Assembly: GCA_022376515.1 (NCBI GenBank) | Contig: WTXI01000411.1 | Span: forward strand, 1 to 28,403 | Reading direction: 5' to 3' | Length of the DNA: 28,403 nt | DNA from: Lactifluus volemus | Lineage: Eukaryota; Basidiomycota; Agaricomycetes; Russulales; Russulaceae | In this document: positions 1 to 10,100 of the stretch, piece by piece | Layout: the number at the start of each line of letters is the position of its first letter | Position numbering within the stretch: position 1 is the stretch's first letter | The notes under the pieces: generated by a model | What the model was told of the DNA's origin: nothing | The model's input: the letters and a program-made list of their open reading frames with translations, nothing else | Databases searched by the model: none | Position numbers and translations under genes: made by a program

Positions 1-179
1 GAATCCGGACGCCGGGGGGAGCGAACTATAAAACGGGACTGGGTTAGCTGGGGGGAGCGAGCACTCCGAAAGGAGGAGAAAGCCATGCACGCTCGATCTG
101 TTTGCCCGCGATGCACGACCTGCAGTGCAACAAGGGTTCTAGTCCAGGAGTCAGGCTGCCAAGACTACGCGTGATGGGG

Positions 180-443
180 CTAGACGGGAGAAGGATTCGG
201 CACGCTCACGACGAACTCTGCCGGACAATCGAGGTTCAGATTCACCTCTCCGGTGATTCGCATCCTTCTCAGATAGCCCTCATAAAACAGCACCTCGACC
301 ACGGCGGGGGACGCGGTCGGCAAACCGAGCGAGCGGTCGTGCGCGATACGGTATTTGGGTTTGAACCCCTTGACAAAGTCACGAAACGCCTTCATCGTGT
401 CGGGACTCGGGAGAAGGTACAGGGTGAGCAAGTGACGATGCAC
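180..443 (-). pseudogene. MCM4 N-terminal fragment (left copy)
   Basis: The minus strand encodes the same fragment as 5764-6027. It has an FRDFVKGFKPKYR core and then YLRRMRITGEVNLNLD, a pattern I recognise from the N-terminal domain of the replicative helicase subunit MCM4. After NLNLD the similarity stops and the frame ends about 20 residues later at a TAG, so it is a truncated, chimeric piece of a host gene carried by the element. There is no start context typical of an intact MCM4, and the AAA+ helicase domain is absent. The identification rests on recalled family motifs. Confidence 0.6.
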
Positions 444-779
444 AGAGGAGGAAGGAGGAAATGTCAGTATGAGAAGTCAAAAGCAAAAAATGCGACAGAC
501 CCAGGACCATGCCTTACCAACAATGGCAGCAGCGGCAAAGGGCTGCGACAGTGGTGGCAGCGGGACGTTGAGACAAGCGGCGGCGCCAGGGGCCGGTAAT
601 GGTGGTGACAGAAGGGGCGACACTGAGAGGTGATGACACAGAAGCGGCGGCGCGGACACAACAACACGGAGGCCGACAACGTGAAGAAGACAAAGGCAAC
701 AGTGAGAAGGAGTGTTGAAAATGATAAGGCACGAAACTCAACATTGTGCCAACAAGAATAAACAAACGACTTAGCAAAA

Positions 780-1094
780 TTTTCATAAGTTTCAAAAATT
801 TCGGATTTGGTTAGATTATGTAAATTATGTTTGTTTGCTTAGTGTGATTAAAAGCCCCTTAACATTTCATTAGTTGCTTAAATATGTTGAGTGTGCTTAA
901 TGTCAGTCTTGATTGTGCTGAGCATACTGAGCATGCTTAATCCCAGTCTTAATTGTGCTGAGCATGTTGAGCCTGCTTAAGTTGCTTAATTGTGCTTAAA
1001 CAAAATTTTCATCAAGCAAAATTAAGCAAAAAAGGTAAAATTAAGACCATTAAGACCTCTAAGCACCATTAAGCAACGTGGACAATTGCTGATG
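780..1094. repeat. TTAAGC-type subterminal repeats, left copy
   Basis: AT-rich DNA with many irregularly spaced copies of GCTTAA and TTAAGC, ending at the putative element terminus CAATTGCTGATG (1083-1094). Dense short subterminal motifs next to a terminal inverted repeat are typical of cut-and-paste transposons whose transposase binds many end-proximal sites. The same array is seen inverted at 5113-5400 and, diverged, at 14820-15027. Confidence 0.7.
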
Positions 1095-1096
1095 TA

Positions 1097-1304
1097 TGGG
1101 ACCTTGCCTGCGCGTGCTAGAATCGACTATTTGGTGTTGCTAGTCTTGTCTGACTCGCCACAGCAAATAGCCAACCTGAACGACGCTCACTTTGAGCCAC
1201 GGTCCCTGCGAACCATGACATGCCAGGTCATTCTAGAATTTAATTGATTTTCTAGGCACTTCTAGTATTTGAACAGGAACATAAGTCTAGATTGTAAGAT
1301 GAGA
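1097..1304. other. Non-coding tail of Plavaka relic
   Basis: No gene is seen here. The segment lies between the end of the left MCM4-carrying element and the 3' end of the Plavaka transposase relic. About 1215-1275 contains CTAG-rich DNA that reappears in inverted orientation at about 15890-15960. It is probably part of the untranslated end of an older transposon. Confidence 0.4.
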
Positions 1305-1800
1305 TCAGAAAGCGATCTCATGTGCATGATGATTGATGTATTTATTTACATAATAGGCTTTAAATGTGTCAAGCGAGATCGTAGACTCTATTTCTAATGG
1401 TACGCATTCACTAGCATCATAAACAGGAATAAGATGTGCTGCGTGCAACAACACATCAAGATGAACAATGGATTTATTGCGTCTGTTGCGGATGAAATCA
1501 GGACAAACTATCCACATCCCAGTCACGTGGTCAAGTCAGACTCTTGTGAACCACTCAACTAATGCACATGGAAATACTGTACCATAATATACAAATGAAA
1601 AAAGGAGACTAACACGTGCAACATTAAGTCCCTGTACGCCTGGCACCTCATCATCCTCAGTCACAAAAACACAGTCACGCCTTGGGCCTGTTCCTTGCTA
1701 TGATGGTGTTGATCGAACATGCTTGCGTCGCATGCCGTGGATGCCACTGGGATCACTTGGAGCAAAGAATGTTGCAACAGCAGAGTGAAAGACATTCACT
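1305..1800 (-). pseudogene. Plavaka-type transposase, C-terminal part
   Basis: The minus strand encodes the typical end of Plavaka-family transposases of basidiomycetes. In order it has an ATFFAPSDPSGIHGMRR-like segment, then LPG-VQGLNVARV-like sequence, YYGTVFPCALVEWF, then TGMWIV, SIVHLDVLLHAAHLIPVY and finally YVNKYINHHAHEI before the stop. An in-frame TGA and small frame changes separate the segments, so it is not functional as it stands. It continues the transposase at 3248-5105. The two parts were separated by the insertion at about 1801-3247, and the reading picks up cleanly across the target duplication (…VNVF / VNVFHSAV…). Family assignment is from remembered conserved blocks. Confidence 0.72.
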
Positions 1801-1802
1801 TT
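1788..1802. repeat. Target-site duplication, left copy
   Basis: The 15-mer AAAGACATTCACTTT occurs here and again at 3248-3262, directly flanking the inserted DNA. Removing the insert and one copy restores continuity of the Plavaka transposase reading. A duplication of this length is typical of target-primed reverse transcription (LINE or SINE type) and unlike the 3-9 bp left by most DNA transposases. Confidence 0.8.
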
Positions 1803-3247
1803 TTTTTTTTTTCAAGCCTCTTGACTTCTTACCGTCATCATCGATTTTCCTCGATGTCTTATCCTCCTATTCTCGACATTCAGTCCCTCAACAAAGCCAA
1901 GGATGACCGCACTTTAGGTACTCCCGGCGCTGCTGAGGCAATAAAAGCGGCCCTGGAAGTTGTCTGCAACATCCCAGACGACATCCAGCGAGGACATCGC
2001 CTAGGCGATGGTTCGGACGTGGTTGAAGCGGCCCTCAGAGCTGCCTTCGTTCCCCAAGCCGTTGACCCCCCTCCTACTCCCTCTGTAGCCCCCCCCGAGC
2101 CCTTCAGCTCGCTGGGCGAGGCTGGCACATCAAACTCCCAGACGCCTTTTACGCCGTTTTGCACTGGGACCCCCGTTTCACAGCCCATTTCTCCACACCC
2201 TGAACCCACCGGCGTTTCCCCGGGCGAAGGGCAGGCGGGCACGACCCCTAGGGCAAAGGGCAAAACCCTAACCCAAAGGGCACTTTCTGCGGCTGACGAG
2301 CTATCAGTGTTCGACATCCACAACACCTTCCGCCGTCGTTGGTTCTTATCACGGGACCACCTCGTGGCTAACGTCATTTCGGCCCAAAAGGCCGAAGACG
2401 GAAAAATTTTTTGGGTCGAGTTCGCTCCCCAGTTCCATGCTCACCTGGTCAAGTGCGCTGTTGCGCTTGTGCCTCGCCCCCTCAACAAGGTGAAAAAGGT
2501 GATGTTTGGATTTATTTTAGAGCTTCTTAACGGAGAAGGCCCTCAAGCTTTTTTCGATCTCACCAAGGGCCAGAGAGTGGCATCTCTAGCTCTGAAGGAG
2601 AAGAGGCGACTTGCACGGAAAAGGAATCGCGCATCGAGGCAGGCGCGCCGGAAAGCCGCGGCTGATGCGGCCAACGGCAAGCCACAACGGTCATGCAAGT
2701 ACTGCAAGCGAGAGTTTGCGTCTCGCAGGGCTGCCAAGCGACACCGATGCCCTTTCTCCAAGGGGGAAAGTGATGAGAGTGGGGAGGCGAGCGGCAAAGG
2801 CAAGTCCAGAGCCGCCCCAAAGCTGAACAAGCCGGTCCCCAATACTCGAGACGCTCCCTCCGCCCCCCCTGTCAGCACCATGACCACCGCTCCACCTCAG
2901 GCTAAGAAGACGCAAGACCAACATCCATCGAAAAAGAAGAAGAAGACAAGCTCGACATCGAAGCCTCAAGAACCGAAGCCGACAACGTCTACTCCTGGCC
3001 CCCGGCAGAGTGCAGAGACGCACTTCCCCCACCGCATGTACGGCAGAGCGCTAGCCTCAGACCAGCCATACGAGGAGACCTCCGACCGCCGCTCAGCCCG
3101 GCTCAACACCGAGACGAAACGCAGGACAAGGAGAGGGTTACTGGACAAATTGCAAGAGTAGCTACACATAGCGGACACTGTATAGTTACGACACGGTACA
3201 TAGGGCAATCCCCTAAGCCCGTCTCAATAAGAGAAAAGTTCACGCTC
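1801..3247 (+). mobile_element. Retroposon-like insertion with one ORF
   Basis: About 1.45 kb lies between two exact 15 bp direct repeats. The left end is a run of 13 Ts (1800-1812) touching the duplication. The right end reads …CTCAATAAGAGAAAAGTTCACGCTC with no A tract. Length, long target duplication and homopolymer end point to retroposition. The T tract would place the poly(A) tail on the minus strand, yet the only convincing ORF is on the plus strand. The element could be a LINE derivative keeping only an ORF1-like gene, or an unusual retroposed transcript. No reverse transcriptase is present, so it would be non-autonomous. Confidence 0.65.
1854..3161 (+). CDS. Unrecognised zinc-finger ORF protein
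   Basis: An intact 435-codon single-exon ORF fills the insertion. I chose the ATG at 1854 (MSYPPILDIQSL) because it is the first one inside the inserted DNA; the frame is open farther upstream only through target sequence and the T tract. The N-terminal third is Pro/Ser/Thr-rich. The middle has a folded-looking block (about residues 155-250) containing FRRRWFLSRDHLV and PRPLNKVKKVMFGFILELLNG. A strongly basic Arg/Lys/Ala helix follows, then a single finger CKYCKREF…AAKRHRC (C-X2-C-X12-H-X-C, so the usual last His is replaced). The tail is Lys/Pro/Ser-rich. The composition suggests a nucleic-acid-binding protein, perhaps ORF1-like, but I do not recognise the family. It runs convergent to the transposase relic it interrupts. 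Confidence 0.6.
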   Translation: MSYPPILDIQSLNKAKDDRTLGTPGAAEAIKAALEVVCNIPDDIQRGHRLGDGSDVVEAALRAAFVPQAVDPPPTPSVAPPEPFSSLGEAGTSNSQTPFTPFCTGTPVSQPISPHPEPTGVSPGEGQAGTTPRAKGKTLTQRALSAADELSVFDIHNTFRRRWFLSRDHLVANVISAQKAEDGKIFWVEFAPQFHAHLVKCAVALVPRPLNKVKKVMFGFILELLNGEGPQAFFDLTKGQRVASLALKEKRRLARKRNRASRQARRKAAADAANGKPQRSCKYCKREFASRRAAKRHRCPFSKGESDESGEASGKGKSRAAPKLNKPVPNTRDAPSAPPVSTMTTAPPQAKKTQDQHPSKKKKKTSSTSKPQEPKPTTSTPGPRQSAETHFPHRMYGRALASDQPYEETSDRRSARLNTETKRRTRRGLLDKLQE

Positions 3248-5105
3248 AAAGACATTCACTTTGGATGTGATTACCGGCATACTTTCATTGCTTAGGTGGA
3301 GCTGATCGGCAAGGAATCCTTGTGCCAGGATAGGGAGGTCAGGTTCATTTATCTGGGCCACAAGATCTTGTAAATTCCACGGATAGTTAATTGCTAGAAT
3401 GAACAAAAGATCAGTTCCCAAGACACATAGACAATATAGAGCAGGACAGTACTTACCATGCGAGTGTGCAAGGACAACATGGCCAAGCACGTTGTCATCT
3501 ACAGGTCCCTCATCTTCATCGCTGTCATTCTGATTGCCATTAGTAGGTAAGTGTTCATTAAGGTGAGAGTGAAGGAATGAAGTGCCAGCAGGAGGGCAAT
3601 GGCCGTCTGGCATCATCCCATGAGCAACAAAGTCAGAACGTGTGGCTGAGAGTTTGTCAAGGCACTCATTGACTTTGAGCATTTGTTCAAGTGTATCATA
3701 CCAATTGGAACACTGCCATGGTTTCTTTACAGCAGTGATGTGTCGAGACTCAGTGATCGATGAACAGAGGCCAGCAGGCACACCAAAATCTTGAATGAGG
3801 GAGTGATAGTACATCAACACGTGCTGATGTGGAAGGGAGAAACTGGTCGGTCGGACACCTGTAGTATGAAAGACTTTGTGTAGTTAAAGGTACTTTGAAA
3901 ATGATGTGTCAAATGTCTTCAAGGAGTCCTCATCCAAATGTTGGCAGCGGGCGATATAGCACGTGTCAAGGAAAGCTGAAATACACAGCACCATGTCGTC
4001 TGGCACATATCCAATGATTGTGGGCAGGTAAACCTATCTTGATGTAAGTCACAGGAATTGCATGATTACTGGTGCAGACATACCTTCATCAATGCCTTTG
4101 AGTCATCTCCTATCCATTGTTTGAAGCGGCGACCATGGGGAAAGCGGCGGAGGCTTGGGAATGGTGGTACGATGGTGATACTGCTTAGAATATGAGCTTG
4201 ATACTGACGTGAGAATTCTGTGGCGCACCGGCAATCAATATCGTCAATAATTGCATCTCCCTGACTCTCGCTGTGTATGAGCCTCAGGTAACTACAAACC
4301 CATGTCATGAGGTGGTCCTTGAATGCCCCTTTAATGACCTGATATAATAAATCAGGTGAGATCATTTCGTGAATATCAGCACGCAGAAAGTCTGCAGTGA
4401 AGGGCTATAATATCTGTCAGTCACAAATAGATGGCAGGACTCTTGGACTCACAATAATATCATTGTCGATTCCATACTGGTCTCAAAGCGTCTTTGAATC
4501 CAGAAGCTGAACGAGTTGATCTGTGAGTGTGCCTGTTCATGGCCCTGAAGCTGCCAGTGGGTTATTTGGTGATACAGTACACCTGACGTACTATCATAGT
4601 TAATTTGCTAAAGCCAAACTAAATGACTTACTTGGGGCACCAACCCTGTACAATCCCCATTAACATAACCTGCTCTGGGTAGTTGGCGATGAAGGCCACG
4701 AGGTCATAGATGACCCACTGGTAATGACCATCTGGGCATCGCTGGATGACTGGACTTGTTATCCCAGGTCGAAAAGTCTGAAGGATTGCCAATATTGATG
4801 TGTGGAAGAGCCACCATTTGAACTTGCAAAAATTGGTGTCATTATCATATCTATGGTCACCTTAATCACATTATTCACATATTAATTAGTCGTAGTAATA
4901 ATGATGACTCACACTTTGGGATAGCCAGAAAGGCTATTGGTATTACCGCATTGCGGTGAGCACATCTCACGGTATTGTGTAAGTTCCCAATGGAGAGGTA
5001 CAGTGGGTGATACTCCACATGTCCCGTGGCGACCGAGACGGTAGTCTTGTCACTGCCCAAAATGATAAGACAGTACATTGCCCTGTGTGTATCTGTATGG
5101 GACAT
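3248..5105 (-). pseudogene. Plavaka-type transposase, central part
   Basis: Read on the minus strand from 5105, conserved Plavaka blocks appear in the expected order: IILGSDKTTVSVATGH, PLYLSIGNLHNTVR, AHRNAVIPIAFLAIPK, YDLVAFIANYPEQVML with GIVQGWCP, ADFLRADIHEMISPDLLYQ, IKGAFKDHLMTWV, LRRFPHGRRFKQWIGDDSKAL, IIGYVPDDMV, then VPAGLCSSITESRHITAVKKPW. They are split among frames with stops between, so the gene is a relic, though some gaps could be introns. The N-terminal half of a normal transposase is missing: similarity begins at DTHRAMYC, only 8 bp from the end of the element at 5113. This suggests that element inserted into, or recombined with, the gene. Confidence 0.75.
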
Positions 5106-5112
5106 AGCGATG

Positions 5113-5400
5113 CATCAGCAATTGTCCACGTTGCTTAATGGTGCTTAGAGGTCTTAATGGTCTTAATTTTACCTTTTTTGCTTAATTTTGCTTGATGAAA
5201 ATTTTGTTTAAGCACAATTAAGCAACTTAAGCAGGCTCAACATGCTCAGCACAATTAAGACTGGGATTAAGCATGCTCAGTATGCTCAGCACAATCAAGA
5301 CTGACATTAAGCACACTCAACATATTTAAGCAACTAATGAAATGTTAAGGGGCTTTTAATCACACTAAGCAAACAAACATAATTTACATAATCTAACCAA
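5113..5400. repeat. TTAAGC-type subterminal repeats, left end of right copy
   Basis: Mirror image of 780-1094: many GCTTAA/TTAAGC/CACAATTAAG motifs just inside the element end. The arrangement is irregular rather than strictly tandem, as expected for transposase-binding subterminal sites. Confidence 0.7.
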
Positions 5401-5411
5401 ATCCGAAATTT

Positions 5412-5760
5412 TTGAAACTTATGAAAATTTTGCTAAGTCGTTTGTTTATTCTTGTTGGCACAATGTTGAGTTTCGTGCCTTATCATTTTCAACACTCCTT
5501 CTCACTGTTGCCTTTGTCTTCTTCACGTTGTCGGCCTCCGTGTTGTTGTGTCCGCGCCGCCGCTTCTGTGTCATCACCTCTCAGTGTCGCCCCTTCTGTC
5601 ACCACCATTACCGGCCCCTGGCGCCGCCGCTTGTCTCAACGTCCCGCTGCCACCACTGTCGCAGCCCTTTGCCGCTGCTGCCATTGTTGGTAAGGCATGG
5701 TCCTGGGTCTGTCGCATTTTTTGCTTTTGACTTCTCATACTGACATTTCCTCCTTCCTCC
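5412..5760 (+). other. GC-rich leader of the element
   Basis: This segment joins the subterminal repeats to the MCM4 fragment. It is pyrimidine-rich and open in several frames, none with a recognisable protein. The start (TTTATTCTTGTTGGCACAATG) recurs in similar form at about 18604-18645, so the stretch comes from something repeated in the genome. It may hold a promoter for the captured fragment, but no signal is clear enough to call. Confidence 0.35.
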
Positions 5761-5763
5761 TCT

Positions 5764-6027
5764 GTGCATCGTCACTTGCTCACCCTGTACCTTCTCCCGA
5801 GTCCCGACACGATGAAGGCGTTTCGTGACTTTGTCAAGGGGTTCAAACCCAAATACCGTATCGCGCACGACCGCTCGCTCGGTTTGCCGACCGCGTCCCC
5901 CGCCGTGGTCGAGGTGCTGTTTTATGAGGGCTATCTGAGAAGGATGCGAATCACCGGAGAGGTGAATCTGAACCTCGATTGTCCGGCAGAGTTCGTCGTG
6001 AGCGTGCCGAATCCTTCTCCCGTCTAG
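5764..6027 (+). pseudogene. MCM4 N-terminal fragment (right copy)
   Basis: About 60 residues match the N-terminal domain of fungal MCM4. The block runs FRDFVKGFKPKYRIAHDR, then YLRRMRITGEVNLNLD. MCM4 is one of the six subunits of the MCM2-7 replicative helicase. The similarity stops after NLNLD and the frame soon reaches a TAG, where intact MCM4 would continue with a LLAYPP-like segment. It is therefore a captured exon fragment joined to other DNA. A second MCM4 piece lies at about 14036-14530, downstream of gypsy and in the same orientation, as in the parent gene. The catalytic AAA+ region is missing from both. Confidence 0.65.
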
Positions 6028-6093
6028 CCCCATCACGCGTAGTCTTGGCAGCCTGACTCCTGGACTAGAACCCTTGTTGCACTGCGGGTCGCG

Positions 6094-6700
6094 TGTTAAG
6101 GTTCCAAGTGGGACCTTTGTACGAAGTGTACGATCGTTCGTGAAGTCAAGAACTTAGACTTGCAAGACGTGCAAGTCAAGATCAAAGGTTCGATAAAGAT
6201 GAGACTTAGTAAACGACTAAGTCAAGAGCGTTTCAGAGGTCAAGGACTTTGGGCTTAGGGATAAGACCAAAGTATCAAGAAGTTCGAAGAGCGTGATGTC
6301 AAGAGGGTTCTCTCAGGTCTGATGCTTCTAGGCAAGCAAGGTTCTAATAGATAGAAGACTTGGATTGCGAAACAAAACTGAGACTTAAGGTCTCTAGGGC
6401 AAAAGTACAGGGTTTATATAGAGAAGAACGAGGCTATGTACACAGCCGTAGGGGCTGTGACCTTCGTACAGCTTTCAGGGTTTGAAACATGTTTCAGGAA
6501 TCAGCGAGTCATCCTGTGCATGTGGCTGTTACTTGCGGCTGTATGGTGCTGTGTGAGGCTGTATCGTGAGAGAAAATAAGTAAGCGATCTGAAACAAAGT
6601 GATCGGTAGTCCATTCACATAAGCAAAGGAGTCAGCAGAAGTGAGTCAGCAGTCCGAAAATGTACAGTATGAGTCAGCAAACACGTGTCAGTCCATAACA
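6094..6700 (-). repeat. 3' LTR of the chromovirus
   Basis: Begins TGTTAAGG and ends CCATAACA on the plus strand. Nearly identical to 13190-13795. It contains the TATATA-like box near 6415-6422 and two TGAGTCAGCA motifs near the U3 end (about 6641-6675). In element orientation this is the 3' LTR, so its cleavage/poly(A) site would lie within it, but I cannot place that site. Confidence 0.93.
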
Positions 6701-6714
6701 CCATCCCCCGTCTA
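6701..6714 (-). other. Polypurine tract
   Basis: On the minus strand the bases directly before the 3' LTR read AGACGGGGGATGG. This is the expected place and purine composition for the primer of plus-strand DNA synthesis. Confidence 0.6.
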
Positions 6715-6734
6715 AGGCGCAGTCCCACCTGCGT

Positions 6735-7109
6735 TTACTCACGGTCAGCGGCGTAGTCCCAGTCACTCATCTCCGCGTTGATCCAGCCAGACGTGGAGCG
6801 GTCAACACCGTGGCCATACCAGAGGTAAGCCTTCTTGTCATCAGTGTAAGGGCACGACCAATGCCAGTGAGGGTGTTCTAGGGGGACTCTACAAGCGTCT
6901 GCGAACTTGCATTGCTGGTGGGGTTCATGACATGAAGGGCCTGGATGGCCGTAGTCAGCGCACCACTCACACCAGTGGTGGAGGGGGCACTCGACGTAGA
7001 GGTGTCCGGGGTTTCGTCGCTTGCATCGACTACAATAGGGTGTGTGCGTGATCCAGGCTGCGGCGGAATCAGCGGCGGTTCCACTGCTACTATTGATGAC
7101 CCGTTCCAT
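6735..7109 (-). CDS. Zinc-knuckle ORF at 3' end of the chromovirus
   Basis: A 124-codon ORF overlaps the end of the pol frame by about 230 bp in another frame and stops only 34 bp before the 3' LTR. It holds two Cys/His clusters: CSRCKRRNPGHLYVEC (C-X2-C-X6-H-X4-C) and CEWCADYGHPGPSC, an exact C-X2-C-X4-H-X4-C zinc knuckle of nucleocapsid type. More Cys, His and Trp residues follow. It could be a separate ORF, or the true C-terminus of Pol reached by a frameshift, since a single indel would join them. The role is unknown. RNA binding or a second nucleocapsid-like function is an inference from the knuckle. Confidence 0.55.
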   Translation of the reverse strand: MERVINSSSGTAADSAAAWITHTPYCSRCKRRNPGHLYVECPLHHWCEWCADYGHPGPSCHEPHQQCKFADACRVPLEHPHWHWSCPYTDDKKAYLWYGHGVDRSTSGWINAEMSDWDYAADRE

Positions 7110-10100
7110 GCAAGTCTTGCAGTGAAGGGCACCCTCGCCGTCATGAACTGTACTCCCTGGCCACTGGTCGTTGTTAGCGTCGTTGTCATTATCAAATGCC
7201 CATCTGAGTTCGTCGTCCTGGATAGGGAGACAGATGAGGCGGGCGAGTCGCAGACGTTAGAGGCCGGTGAGCTTGGTAGGGATGGTAGTTGGTTGTTTGG
7301 CGGGGAGGGGGCGGCGTCGCTCTGCGGGAGTCCACCAAAATCGGGGAGGTCCTCGTTCCACGAGGGTGGTGGGAGGTCGGCGAGTGGGGTCCACGGACGG
7401 TCAGTTGGAGGTGTGAGGCACTCCCAAATCGAACGTGTCGGTTTGGGTTGTTGTATGGCCCACGCTGCAAATTCACAGGCCTGGAATAGGGACTCTCGGA
7501 GCGTGTCGTCGAGTGGCGTGATGCGGGGGTATAAGGCGGGGGAACGGGGGTCGGGGAGCGGTTCCTTGGACGCCGTGTATAGCTCACTGGGATAAACGGT
7601 GGAGAGGCCGAACGATGATTGGTAGAGAAGGGACGATGGGTGGACTGGGCGGATGGGACGTGGTGTGGGTAGGTCATATTGGGCTGGGACATGTTGCATA
7701 TAGCGAATTGTGAGGGAGTTTGGTAGAGGTGGTGTGGTGGTGGTAGTTGTTGTGGTGGGAATGAAAGTTGGTGATATCGTTTCTCGTTGAAGCAAGAGGG
7801 TTCTTATAGCTTTTGGTTGAGCTTTGTAAAAGGCTGTGAGTAGTTCTGGAGCATCAACATTCTCAGCTGGTTCCCATGTGTTGTGTGCGGCGGAATACCC
7901 TTTCCACTTTAGGAGATATTGGAGTTTGGTTTTGTTCTTTGGTCCGATACGTCTGGACCCTAGGACAGCTTCTACTTCGTACTCCTCTTCTCCGTCTATA
8001 AGTTCCGGTGCAGGCTGTTCGAAGTTCGGACCATGTTCGGGTGTTTCCGTATAGGGAGCGATCAGTGATGTGTGAAACACATCATGAATCTGCCATCGAT
8101 CTGGGAGTTTGAGGCGTACAACTACCGGTGATATGACTTTGGTAATTGTAAAAGGTCCGTAGCGTTTTGGGGCTAGTTTGCTACTAAGGTGCGTCATTTT
8201 GAGGTTGGTACCTTCTAGCCAGACTTTTTCTCCTACGGCGTATTTTCGGTAGTGGCGTTGACCCTTCTTGTGTTCTGTGCGTTTGTGAAGGAGGGTTTGT
8301 GCGTGTTTCATCGCTGATCGGGCCTTTTCTCGGATGTTTTTGAGTTCTTCGGATCTTTTGTTGACATAGGGTAGATGGCTTGTGATCCGAGAGGTTGCGA
8401 TGAGAGGGGTATATCCGATGAGAAGTTCGTACGGAGTAAATCCGGTTGTGGCGTTTGGCCACGAGTTATGGACGAACTGGGCCATGGGTAGAAGCGTGGA
8501 CCAGTCGTTCATGTAATCGTTGCCGTAGATGCGAAGATATTGTTCTACTCTTTGGTTGCTTCTCTCCGACTGACCGTCCGTTTGAGGATGATAGGCGGTA
8601 CTGATATTTTGCGATATCTTGAGTTTCTGGCAGAGCCCCGTGGCTAGGTGTGATGTGAAGCGGGGATCTCTATCAGAGATGATTCTTTGCGGAACACCGT
8701 AGTTCGGAAAAACGTTGGAGATGTATAGGTCGATAACTTCTTCCGTGGTGATCTTTTTTGTGCATGGTAAGAAGACGGCAGCTTTAGTGCAATCATGATC
8801 AACGATTGTGAGGATGGAGTCATATCCATGTGACTCGGGAAGATCCGTGATAAGGTCCATCGCTACCACTTGGAAAGGAACATTTGACGCTTCTTGTTCT
8901 CGTGGTTCGATAGGAGCGATGGGGGGTTTTGGGCGATGGGTAAGGGGTTTTGTTGACTGGCATGTGGCGCATCCTTTGACATATTGCGTGACATACTGCT
9001 TGAGTCCAGGCCACCAGAAGTTATGGAAGACTTCGATCATGGTGTTGGCGATGCCCAGATGGCCAGCAAGCTGATGGTCGTGATAACGCCAAAGTATATC
9101 TTTCTTTAGTTGGTCGTCTTCAGGGACTACTGGGGCATCCGCTTTCCACCATCGTCCTTCATGATCTTGTTCCAACTGATGTTCCTCTGCCCATCGTTTC
9201 ATGAGGTCGTCGCTTTCTTTTTGTGCTAGCCAGACACGCTCTTCAATAGAGTGGAGTTCCATTGCTTGAACAAAGAGTTTGTCGGGTAACACTACGATGT
9301 CTTCGTTGTCATCGTCGCCTTTAGGAATGGCGGGATGTCGTGATAAGGCGTCAGCACGATTTGTGGCACCAGGTTTGTGGATGAGTTCAAAGTTAAATTC
9401 TGCTAATTTGCTTAGATAGCGCGCCACTCTTCGCGCGATGTTTCGTGGTGATCGATAAAATCGAAGATTGTTGTGGTCGGTGTATACTTTGATTGGGAAA
9501 GGTGAGGATAATAACACGTGTTCCCAGCGAAGAAGTCCTCTGACGACTGCTAAGAGTTCGCGGTCATAGACTGGGTAATTTCTTTCTGCAGCGTTGAAGG
9601 TGTGTGAATCGTAACCAACTGCTCTAGGTTTGTTATCTTTGTCTCTTTGAAGTAGGACTGCTCCAGTGGCATATTGGGAGGCGTCTACTTCGAGTTCAAA
9701 GGGTTTTGAGTAGTCGGGTCGGTATAGGACTGGGTCTTCTTGTACGCGTTGGAGTAAAATTTTTAGGGCATTACTGCACTCATCGGTCCAGTCGAACTTC
9801 ACCCCCTTCTTTAGAAGTGCAGTAATGGGACGTGCGATGTCGGCAAAACCGCGGATGAAGGGTCGTTGAAAACCGAGGACGCCAAGGGTACTTCTGACGT
9901 CCTCGACTTTTGTAAGAACAGTAGGCCAATTAGCAAGGCCATTTCTTTTTGTCGGGTCAATCGTTATTTTCCCATCACGGACTTCAATGCCAAGGTATTT
10001 GACTTGTTCCTTTTCAAAGTGGCATTTTTGACGCTTTGAAGAACAAGGAGAGTTCGCGGGCACGTGTGAGAACTGCGTGAGTAATCTCTCGTAGTTCTTC

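Larger units (their letters stand above)
1..1094 (-). mobile_element. Partial copy of MCM4-carrying DNA element
   Basis: This stretch is the reverse complement, nearly base for base, of 5113-6093 joined to 13796-13913. It is therefore a second copy of the element at 5113-15027, lying in the opposite orientation and lacking the gypsy insertion. Its outer end is at about 1094, where the sequence reads CAATTGCTGATG and is preceded by TTAAGC-rich subterminal DNA. Position 1 still lies inside the element, so its other end is outside the window. Differences between the copies are few (a 1 bp indel near 45, and a few substitutions near 110), which implies recent duplication or movement. An inverted segmental duplication would give the same picture. 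The element family is not recognised. Confidence 0.75.

Noticed and set aside
102..599. 165-codon plus-strand ORF and its counterpart at 5608-6036 on the minus strand
   Set aside because: They are antisense to the MCM4 fragment, which has recognisable residues; the open frame is a by-product.
2543..3032. Minus-strand ORFs opposite the zinc-finger ORF
   Set aside because: Cys/Arg/Leu-rich shadows of a Lys/Ser/Pro-rich plus-strand gene. I looked for a LINE RT C-terminus here because of the T tract and saw none.
7192..7692. 166-codon Pro/Ser/Arg-rich ORF on the minus strand inside the pol tail
   Set aside because: It overlaps the continuous pol frame, shows no motif, and is best explained as a shadow of that Pro/Ser-rich coding DNA.
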